From the NCBI GenBank assembly GCA_041623475.1, contig JBFJWU010000235.1, forward strand, positions 1 through 5,671: 5,671 nt of DNA, in the 5' to 3' direction. The stretch is from JBFJWU01 sp041623475 [NCBI: bacterium] (lineage in GTDB: Bacteria > J088). Numbering within the stretch: the stretch's first letter is position 1; each line of letters starts with the position of its first letter. Below the pieces are notes generated by a model. It did no database searches. It was given only the letters and a program-made list of their open reading frames with translations, and had not been told where the DNA came from. Shown piece by piece: positions 1 through 5,205 of the stretch. A program made the position numbers and the translations under genes.

Positions 1-579
1 CGAATCGTCGCCCGCATCGGCTGTGGCAACCTTGAATGTTTCGTCAAAGGAATCGTCCACGTCGACATCAACTTCCGGCGTTTCGGCCGGTGCAGGTTCG
101 GAATCCGCAGTTTCCGCTGCTTCGCCGGACGATGTCACCATCATCTGCAGCATCTGGTCGGCCATCTTGGCGCTGCCACCGTCCAGGAAATGTTGCTTGG
201 CCTCCTGCAATCGACCGGATCCACTGTAGGCCAGCCCCAGGTAATTGTGAATCTTGGGATTCCCGGGGCTGTAACTCAGCGCCCGGTTCAGTTCGATAAT
301 CGCCTGGTCAAACTGCTCGGATTTCAGGAACGCCAGGCCCAGGTTCATCAGCAATGTCGGTTCTTCAGGATATTTTTCAACCAGACCGCCAAACAGGTCG
401 ACCGCCTCGGTAAACTTTTCTTCTTTGAAAAAAAGCAAGCCGCGCAGGTTGAGGGCCTGTTCGTTGTTGGCGTCCTCGGCGATGACCCGATCAATCAGCT
501 CTGCCGCTTCATCAAAGCGACCCTGGTTTAGGGCGATCCTGCCCTGGTCCAGCAGGATCTGTATCTCATCTACGCGCAT
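1..579 (-). CDS. Tetratricopeptide repeat (TPR) protein, C-terminal end outside the window
   Basis: The reading frame starts at ATG 579-577 and stays open for 193 codons to the left edge, so the C-terminus is missing. Residues about 7-135 hold roughly four TPR units with the usual pattern of small and aromatic positions: GRFDEAAELI, EKFTEAVDLF, EQFDQAIIEL and GRLQEAKQHF, with NLGLAF and NYLGLAY in the first helices. A short helix (AKMADQMLQMM) closes the array. From about residue 150 the chain becomes acidic, rich in Ala, Pro and Glu, and probably disordered (VDVDVDD). No signal peptide is seen, so the visible part is probably cytoplasmic. TPR domains bind proteins; the partner cannot be told. 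The start is supported by AAGG at 590-587 with a 7-nt spacer. The ATG overlaps the upstream transglycosylase stop as TAATG, so the two genes are probably translationally coupled. TPR identity is firm, function unknown. Confidence 0.88.
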   Translation of the reverse strand, partial: MRVDEIQILLDQGRIALNQGRFDEAAELIDRVIAEDANNEQALNLRGLLFFKEEKFTEAVDLFGGLVEKYPEEPTLLMNLGLAFLKSEQFDQAIIELNRALSYSPGNPKIHNYLGLAYSGSGRLQEAKQHFLDGGSAKMADQMLQMMVTSSGEAAETADSEPAPAETPEVDVDVDDSFDETFKVATADAGDDS

Positions 580-1172
580 TAATTTGCCTTGTTGTAATTG
601 CCAAGGATCTTCCTGACATAGTTCCTGGTGCTTGTAATCGGAGGAATTCCCTGATAACGCTGGACCCGTGTCTCGCCGGCATGATATGCAGCCAGTGCCC
701 ACGATAGTCGGCCTTCAAACCGGTCCAGCAAATAACGCAGATATTTGATGCCGCCCTTGAGGTTTTGGACCGGGTCAAACGGCTGGGTTACGCCCAGCAA
801 TTTAGCTGTTTCCGGCATCAGCTGCATCAGGCCCATGGCCCCTTTGTGACTCATTGCCAACGGATCAAAATCGCTCTCGGCCTGGACAACCCATTCGATC
901 AGGCGCGGATCCATTCCATGCTGGCGGGCAATCCTGCTGATTTCCAGCTTGATCTGTTGACGGTCCCATTCGACTGCCCCGTCCGAACGACGGTTGCCGT
1001 CAAAGGCCGGACGGTATCCCTTGTGTTTTGGCTGGTCCGTAAAATGCAGCGTCCCGTCCTTGCCCTCCCAGACGTAAACATCGGCCCGCACAATATCGCT
1101 GGCAAACAGCAGCGACAGGAACGCCACGGACATTGTTGCCACAAAACGATGTTTGCAAAATTTGTCAATCAT
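579..1172 (-). CDS. Secreted lytic transglycosylase, DUF4124-like N-terminus plus SLT domain
   Basis: Predicted peptidoglycan lytic transglycosylase of 197 residues, small for the group. Residues 1-30 form a signal peptide (basic MIDKFCKHR, a hydrophobic core from MSVAFLSLLFAS, cleavage near VRA/DVY), so it should act in the periplasm. Next comes a DUF4124-like segment (VYVWEGKDGTLHFTDQP, about 32-48), often found ahead of SLT domains in proteobacteria. The SLT domain (about 80-192) has the catalytic Glu in QAESDFDP (Glu99), then GLMQLMPETA, the Tyr motif AAYHAGETRV and GIPPITSTRNYVRKIL. His replaces the more usual Asn in AYNAG. An in-frame GTG at 1232 would extend the protein by 20 residues but lies only about 2 nt from the predicted transcription start. 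The ATG at 1172 gives a clean signal peptide and has GGAA 8 nt upstream. It is the first gene of a two-gene unit with the TPR gene, overlapping by one base. Confidence 0.93.
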   Translation of the reverse strand: MIDKFCKHRFVATMSVAFLSLLFASDIVRADVYVWEGKDGTLHFTDQPKHKGYRPAFDGNRRSDGAVEWDRQQIKLEISRIARQHGMDPRLIEWVVQAESDFDPLAMSHKGAMGLMQLMPETAKLLGVTQPFDPVQNLKGGIKYLRYLLDRFEGRLSWALAAYHAGETRVQRYQGIPPITSTRNYVRKILGNYNKAN

Positions 1173-1240
1173 AGCAACTGTTCCGGACCCGTGGACAGCG
1201 CGCACGTTACCGTGGGCGGCGACCAAGCACACACAATCAG

Positions 1241-1270
1241 ATTATAGCGACAGAACACGGGCCAAGGCAA
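1241..1270 (-). promoter_or_regulatory. Predicted sigma70-type promoter of the transglycosylase-TPR unit
   Basis: Read on the minus strand, TTGCCT (1270-1265, 4 of 6 to TTGACA) and a perfect TATAAT (1246-1241) are separated by 18 bp. Transcription would begin near 1234 and leave a leader of about 60 nt before the ATG at 1172. This argues against the upstream GTG at 1232 as the start codon. There is no extended -10 TG. It lies in the divergent gap, so it faces away from the lipoprotein gene. Confidence 0.6.
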
Positions 1271-1291
1271 GCATCAAGACGGTACGGTCGA

Positions 1292-1302
1292 TAGAATATA
1301 TT
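1292..1302 (+). promoter_or_regulatory. AT-rich -10-like element just ahead of the lipoprotein gene
   Basis: An AT-rich patch directly upstream of the ATG at 1308 contains TAGAAT (1292-1297) overlapping TATATT (1297-1302). Either could act as a -10 box. No convincing -35 is present at the right distance. If used, the transcript would start within a few bases of the ATG, giving a leaderless or nearly leaderless message, which fits the lack of a Shine-Dalgarno sequence. This is an inference from composition only. Confidence 0.25.
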
Positions 1303-1307
1303 TATCC

Positions 1308-2621
1308 ATGTTGCGTTCCAAACCATTGATGTGTCTGTTTTTTCTGTCGACGCTGGCAGGATGTGACATCCTTTCGCCACCGGCGCGCGAACCGGGCGAC
1401 CTGCTGGAGTACGTTTCGTTTGTTCGCGAACGAACACAGATGCTATCCAGGTGGCTGCCGGTTGTGACAGAACAGGACCAGTTTCAAGGCCCCGCATACG
1501 GTATGTTTCCTGTTACAACGCCGGTGACGTTCGCGGGGCCCGTGTCACGCATAGAAGACTTTGCCGGCCAGACGACGACCCCCTCAAGTTACCAGTGCAG
1601 CCCCACCTGCGAGGCCATCTGGGCGGGCGAATATCGATTTGGTCAATATTTCCAAATGATTACGATCAATCCGGATAACGGCACAATTTCAGGTGCGTGG
1701 GCCGATGTCACAACACCCACGTGGGGCCGCTTTCGTGTCATCCAGACCGAGGCCGGCAGCCAGTCACGGCTGGACACGGTCAAGATCACGCCGATCCGGA
1801 CCTGGACCTACGCCTGCGACGGAACAACACCTGTTGCAGATTGCGGGATTGATGCCAGTTGGTGGCGAGGCATCCAGGCCAATGGCATCATTTCTGCGGG
1901 GGACCGGACGGCACAGTTTGAGCTGGATGTTGCGGACTGGGCATCTGGATTTCCCTGGGCAGGCCGCCCCCGACTGGCCAGGTACGCGGCCGGACCCGAG
2001 CGTGCACGCACCGTATACTACGGCAACGGCGCGACCTATGATGCGCGTTCTGGAAACCGCAGCGGAAACTGGCACGTTTCGGCACCGGGTGTCACCCAGT
2101 CCACGGGCGCGGTCCGGTCCGGCGGGGCCAGCCTGGAGTTGAATTATCGACCCGACCAGTCATTGTTTCGCATCCAGACCGATATTGTCTTTACCGATTC
2201 CGGCAGGACGACCGCAGTTACCGAATTGCGAATTCCACGGTTTGGCCGAACGATCGATGCCCAGGTCAAAATTACACGGAATGGCGATATCAGCACGCTG
2301 CGGTGGTCGGAACCCGACCTGTCGGGCACGCTGACCCTGCGCAAGGATGCGCTGGGGTGGCACCTGAATGGATTCTGGGACAGCGCATTCGGTGACCTGG
2401 TCACTATCGAGGGATTCTATTACGGTCCGGGATTCTGGCAGGGCTCTTTTGCCGGTTGGCAGGTTACGGACATCGACCTGCCAACGGAAACCGGCGACTG
2501 GCTAATGCTGGCAGACGGCTCGTTCCAGAGCACCGTCCTGTTCAAGCAGGTGGATGGAAGCCTGACAGAAATACCCGTTTATTCACCGCCGGAAGGTGCG
2601 GCACCGGGGATTATGGAGTAG
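1308..2621 (+). CDS. Predicted lipoprotein of unknown function, beta- and aromatic-rich
   Basis: I do not recognise a family for this 437-residue protein. The N-terminus is a lipoprotein signal peptide: basic MLRSK, a hydrophobic stretch, then the lipobox LAGC with Cys19 as lipidated residue. Asp20 at +2 would favour inner-membrane retention if E. coli Lol rules apply. A Met8 start would lose the positive charges, so Met1 (ATG 1308) is preferred, although no Shine-Dalgarno is seen. The mature part is rich in Gly, Trp, Tyr, Thr and Ser with short alternating hydrophobic segments, suggesting mostly beta structure. Four Cys occur as two close pairs (97/101 and 170/179) that could form disulfides. 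Near the C-terminus G-F-aromatic motifs recur (355-357, 369-371, 375-377), followed by GSFAGW. The gene stands alone on its strand, divergent from the transglycosylase and convergent with the CHASE2-like gene. The lipoprotein call is firm, function open. Confidence 0.87.
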   Translation: MLRSKPLMCLFFLSTLAGCDILSPPAREPGDLLEYVSFVRERTQMLSRWLPVVTEQDQFQGPAYGMFPVTTPVTFAGPVSRIEDFAGQTTTPSSYQCSPTCEAIWAGEYRFGQYFQMITINPDNGTISGAWADVTTPTWGRFRVIQTEAGSQSRLDTVKITPIRTWTYACDGTTPVADCGIDASWWRGIQANGIISAGDRTAQFELDVADWASGFPWAGRPRLARYAAGPERARTVYYGNGATYDARSGNRSGNWHVSAPGVTQSTGAVRSGGASLELNYRPDQSLFRIQTDIVFTDSGRTTAVTELRIPRFGRTIDAQVKITRNGDISTLRWSEPDLSGTLTLRKDALGWHLNGFWDSAFGDLVTIEGFYYGPGFWQGSFAGWQVTDIDLPTETGDWLMLADGSFQSTVLFKQVDGSLTEIPVYSPPEGAAPGIME

Positions 2622-3651
2622 GCGCCGGCCGGCGGACGCCGGCGATCGCGACAACCAGTCCGGCAAAGGCTGGCGACAGCACAGGTACGTGAATGCCCGT
2701 TGAAACAACGGCAACACACGCTGCCGCAGCCGCCCCTGGCACCAACAGCGCCAACCATCGCAGCGGTGACACCGCAACGAGACTGGTAACCACCAATGTC
2801 AGCAGCAGCACCAAAAGTGAAGCTGTCGCGTTCAAAGACGGGTCCAGCTTCTGCATCAGTGATTGAACGGCATTTGCCTGGACCTCGGCAAACGGCATAC
2901 AGCCGAATTGGGTCGCCGCACAGTGACCTCCGGTCGGGTCGGCATTGAGGATGACAATTGAGTCCTTCAGTCGTTGGTTGGCTACCGTCGATCCTGACAG
3001 GACCTGGTCAGCCGCAATGTGGTCGAACGACCCGGGCGGTCCCAGGATCCAGATGCGCCGATCAGCAGTCAAATCGGGCAAACCCGAATCATCGCCCAGT
3101 GCCCGGCGCGCAATTTCCCAGGAAAATGGGACCATGCGTGCACCGGGGACATTCCTGACTCCGCCAATGCCCACTACATTGCCATACACGTCCCTGCTCA
3201 TGTCCAGGTAACCGGCACCGGCCTGTCCCTTGGCCCACTCTGGTGTGTTGAGCATGAACGGAATCATTCGCGAGTCGACGACCCCTCCCAGCACTGTGTC
3301 GAAGTAAGGCACCGTCGCCCGGATGATCGCCTGATCACCCTGCGGATCGCGGGGCACGGGCAGGACAATGGTCATTCCGATCACGGCAGGCCCCGCGCGG
3401 CGAATACGTTGGACAATATCTGCAATTACGGCGCGCGGCCAGGGCCAGTCACCATACTGAGGCGACCTTGAAGGATCAATATCCACCAGCACGATCCGAT
3501 CGTCTGCAGGCGGCGCCTCGGCTTGAATCAAGCGCGACAGGATCGGCCATTCAAACAGTTCGAAACCCGTGTCCGTCGAAATCACGGCAAACGTCAACAC
3601 GGCAATTACCACAGAAAGGCCAGCATGGACAAGCATTCGCTGCCCGTTCAT
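2611..3651 (-). CDS. CHASE2-like sensor membrane protein without an output domain
   Basis: A 346-residue protein with the CHASE2 layout: TM1 at about 7-25, a periplasmic domain at about 28-270, then three membrane segments at about 275-294, 298-317 and 322-340. CHASE2-type motifs are RIVLVDIDPSRS followed by GDWPWPRAVIADIV and GPAVIGMTIVL near the start of the domain, and GCMPFAEVQANAVQSLM near its end. In known CHASE2 proteins an adenylate cyclase, histidine kinase or diguanylate cyclase follows the last membrane segment. Here the chain stops after VRRPAPTP, with the basic residues on the expected cytoplasmic side. It could sense periplasmic signals and act through a separate partner, or be a structural remnant. 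Cys244 and Cys251 flank the conserved C-terminal motif and may form a disulfide. The start ATG overlaps the rluB-like stop as ATGA, so it is probably coupled and last in the operon. Domain assignment is good; ligand and output are unknown. Confidence 0.88.
   Translation of the reverse strand: MNGQRMLVHAGLSVVIAVLTFAVISTDTGFELFEWPILSRLIQAEAPPADDRIVLVDIDPSRSPQYGDWPWPRAVIADIVQRIRRAGPAVIGMTIVLPVPRDPQGDQAIIRATVPYFDTVLGGVVDSRMIPFMLNTPEWAKGQAGAGYLDMSRDVYGNVVGIGGVRNVPGARMVPFSWEIARRALGDDSGLPDLTADRRIWILGPPGSFDHIAADQVLSGSTVANQRLKDSIVILNADPTGGHCAATQFGCMPFAEVQANAVQSLMQKLDPSLNATASLLVLLLTLVVTSLVAVSPLRWLALLVPGAAAAACVAVVSTGIHVPVLSPAFAGLVVAIAGVRRPAPTP
2628..2643. repeat. GC-only inverted repeat at the convergent gene junction
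   Basis: GCCGGCG (2628-2634) and CGCCGGC (2637-2643) are perfect reverse complements separated by GA, and would fold as a 6-bp GC stem with a GGAC loop. It overlaps a 12-bp palindrome, CGCCGGCCGGCG (2623-2634). It starts 7 nt after the lipoprotein stop and lies inside the last codons of the CHASE2-like gene, encoding its basic, Pro-rich tail. No T-tract follows on either strand, so it is not a standard intrinsic terminator. It might still stall transcription or protect a 3' end. Confidence 0.4.
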
Positions 3652-4421
3652 CGGCGACGGGACCTGTCGGACTGCAGGTTTTTGATCTCGCTCAAAAACA
3701 GTTCCAGCGGTCGGCCTTGCAGTGGTTGGACCTGCCCGGGACGAAGTTTGCCCAACAGGACTCCGGCCTCGCCAGTCCGAACCAGCCGATGCACATCGCA
3801 GCCAAGGGCTTCGAACATGCGGCGCAGTTGCTGGTTCTTGCCTTCTTGCAGCTGGACGTCAACAACAGTTCGGCTGGTCCGGTGCTTGACACCCAGGACC
3901 CTGGCCCGATGGGACAACGTCTCGCCATCGGGCAACGCTGACAGTTGTTCGAACTGTTCCTGTTCGCCCTCTTCGAACAACCCGGAAATCGTGACCCGAT
4001 ATTGTTTTCTGGCACCGTAGCGGGGATGGGTCAGGTAATTTACCCACGCGCCGTTGTTGGTCCACAGCACCAACCCCTCGCTGTCCCGGTCCAGACGTCC
4101 AACCGGCACGCAGCCGGCTGGCATTTCAGTGGCGATCGCGGACAGGTCCCATCGCCCGCGTTCATCAGCTAACGATGAAATGACACCGCGAGGTTTGTAA
4201 TAGCGAAATACGTGGTGTTTTTCGGCCACGGTAATGGGTTTGCCGTCGACCTCGACCAGATCCGAATCGGGGTCAATGGTCAGGCCGGGTTGCGTCAATC
4301 GTTCGCCATTTACCGAAACTCGCCCGTCCCGGACAAGCTGGTCCGCGCCGCGACGGGACGCAACCCCGGCGCGACTGATGAACTGGTTAATCCGCACCCG
4401 GCGTTTCCGGTTCGGCACCAT
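3648..4421 (-). CDS. rluB: RluB-like 23S rRNA pseudouridine synthase (RsuA family)
   Basis: Predicted to isomerise a uridine of 23S rRNA to pseudouridine in the cytoplasm; RluB of E. coli acts on U2605. The protein is 257 residues from ATG 4421. An S4 RNA-binding domain occupies about 9-56 (INQFISRAGVASRR, RDGRVSVNG). The catalytic domain follows with YYKPRGVISS (75-84), the catalytic motif GRLDRDSEGLVL (catalytic Asp111) and the C-terminal KNQQLRRMFEALGCDVHRLVR. GRLDRDSEGL also resembles RluE, but the S4 domain and the place behind scpB favour RluB; the exact target base is not proven. Two starts are possible. ATG 4421 overlaps scpB by 35 nt with only a distant GGA. GTG 4397 overlaps by 11 nt, has GGAAA 6 nt upstream, and would begin MRINQFISRAG, a typical start for the family. 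The open frame above 4421 is antiparallel-free shadow of the scpB tail and not part of the gene. Confidence 0.92.
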   Translation of the reverse strand: MVPNRKRRVRINQFISRAGVASRRGADQLVRDGRVSVNGERLTQPGLTIDPDSDLVEVDGKPITVAEKHHVFRYYKPRGVISSLADERGRWDLSAIATEMPAGCVPVGRLDRDSEGLVLWTNNGAWVNYLTHPRYGARKQYRVTISGLFEEGEQEQFEQLSALPDGETLSHRARVLGVKHRTSRTVVDVQLQEGKNQQLRRMFEALGCDVHRLVRTGEAGVLLGKLRPGQVQPLQGRPLELFLSEIKNLQSDRSRRR

Positions 4422-5205
4422 CGTCGACCGGATCCGGTTCCGGCGTCTCGTCAACGGGTTCTCCCGGGGTCGCGGTTGGCTCGCCGCCGCTGTCGTCGTC
4501 CCCTTGATCGGCAACATCGACCTGGACATCCACAGGTCCAGGATCAGTGGCCCGTTCGTCAGGGGCGGCGCCTGGGTCAGCTTCGGCATCGCCATCGCCC
4601 GAGTTGCCAACGGCATCATCATCGACCAGGGTAATATTGGCGAGGTCGGTTAACGGCAGGCGTTGCTGCAGTTCATTGAGTTCTTCTTCCAGTGGTGGCA
4701 GGTCACCAAGCGACTTGAGTCCAAAGACTTCCAGGAATTTCCTGGTGGTCCCGTACAACTGGGGACGCCCGGGCATTTCCTTGCGGCCGACAATCCGGAC
4801 CAATTCACGTTCCATCAGTAACTTGACACTGCCGGCTGAATCGACGCCGCGAATTGTGTCTATTTCGGCCCGGGTAACCGGCTGGCGATAGGCGATGACG
4901 GCCAGGACTTCGAGCATTGCGCGCCCAAGTCGCAACGGTGCCTGCTGGTACAGCCGCCGTACCCAGGGACTAAGCTCGGCCCGTGTCCGGAACCGATATC
5001 CACCGGCAAGCTGGACAAGCTCAACGCCGCGATTATTGCCGGGATCACCGTATTCTTCCTTGAGAAGGTTCAGGGCGTCTCGTACGTGGTCCGGATCGAC
5101 CTCGGACAAGAGCGACCGCATTTGCTTGAGGCCGACCGGCTGGTCTGCCGCAAACAGCACAGCTTCAAGAATCGTCGCGGTCTTCTGGAGTTCCATCGAT
5201 GTCAT
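4387..5205 (-). CDS. scpB: Segregation and condensation protein B (ScpB)
   Basis: ScpB is the winged-helix partner that dimerises and binds ScpA, forming the bacterial condensin with Smc for chromosome compaction and segregation. Of 272 residues, about 1-190 are the conserved core: ILEAVLFAADQPV (first winged helix, 13-24), GGYRFRTRAELSPWV, then the signature RLGRAMLEVLAVIAYRQPVT (92-111), RAEIDTIRGVDS, GRKEMPGRPQLYGTT (140-154) and LKSLGDLPPL. From about 194 an acidic tail of nearly 80 residues follows, dominated by Asp, Pro, Gly, Glu and Ala, probably disordered and much longer than in compact ScpB proteins. The start is ATG 5205, with a stop codon just upstream in frame. Its AAAGG is only 2 nt away, so ATG 5196 (11 nt away) is a possible alternative. 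The gene overlaps scpA by 41 nt and rluB by 35 nt, consistent with one translationally coupled operon. Confidence 0.96.
   Translation of the reverse strand: MTSMELQKTATILEAVLFAADQPVGLKQMRSLLSEVDPDHVRDALNLLKEEYGDPGNNRGVELVQLAGGYRFRTRAELSPWVRRLYQQAPLRLGRAMLEVLAVIAYRQPVTRAEIDTIRGVDSAGSVKLLMERELVRIVGRKEMPGRPQLYGTTRKFLEVFGLKSLGDLPPLEEELNELQQRLPLTDLANITLVDDDAVGNSGDGDAEADPGAAPDERATDPGPVDVQVDVADQGDDDSGGEPTATPGEPVDETPEPDPVDDGAEPETPGAD
4404..4408 (-). promoter_or_regulatory. Possible ribosome binding site for an alternative rluB GTG start
   Basis: Minus-strand GGAAA (4408-4404) lies 6 nt before an in-frame GTG at 4397, a better-placed Shine-Dalgarno than anything ahead of the ATG at 4421. If used, the enzyme is 249 residues, begins directly at the S4 domain and overlaps scpB by only 11 nt. 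A 10-bp palindrome CCGGATCCGG (4428-4437) lies just upstream and could affect initiation. Confidence 0.35.
4521..4542. repeat. Imperfect-context inverted repeat in the scpB tail coding region
   Basis: CCTGGAC (4521-4527) and GTCCAGG (4536-4542) are exact reverse complements with an 8-nt loop. In the minus-strand transcript this hairpin would lie about 100 nt before the rluB start, inside the acidic tail of scpB. No T-tract follows. It may simply result from GC-rich Asp/Val/Pro codons. Confidence 0.25.

Noticed and set aside
1173-1232. N-terminal extension of the transglycosylase to a GTG at 1232
   Set aside because: The predicted transcription start is about 2 nt upstream, the extension has no family resemblance, and it would sit in front of an otherwise normal signal peptide.
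765-1247. Long plus-strand open frames across the transglycosylase and TPR genes
   Set aside because: They are antisense to genes with clear domain motifs, lack recognisable domains and ribosome binding sites, and follow the codon bias of the real genes.
2595-2605. Inverted repeat GGTGC-G-GCACC as a terminator for the CHASE2-like gene
   Set aside because: It lies 6 nt past the stop in the right direction, but the one-base loop cuts the usable stem to about four pairs and no T-run follows on the minus strand.
1308-2610. A missing cyclase or kinase domain of the CHASE2-like protein, split off by a frameshift
   Set aside because: The minus strand downstream of 2611 carries only short shadow frames opposite the lipoprotein gene, with no GGDEF, kinase or cyclase motifs in any frame.
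3468-4020. Plus-strand open frames of about 160 codons opposite the rluB-like and CHASE2-like genes
   Set aside because: Antisense to well-supported enzymes with conserved motifs; composition is Arg-, Ser- and Pro-rich as expected for shadow frames.
4132-4139. GCGATCGC palindromes at 2642-2649 and 4132-4139, resembling the cyanobacterial HIP1 element
   Set aside because: Only two copies occur in a GC-rich window and the genes are proteobacterial in character, so chance is the simpler explanation.
4422-4622. A 67-codon open extension upstream of the rluB-like start in the same frame
   Set aside because: It lies entirely within the acidic tail of scpB in a different frame, has no domain character (runs of Thr, Pro and Arg), and no S4 protein begins this way. 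It is a shadow of GC-rich Asp/Pro/Gly codons.
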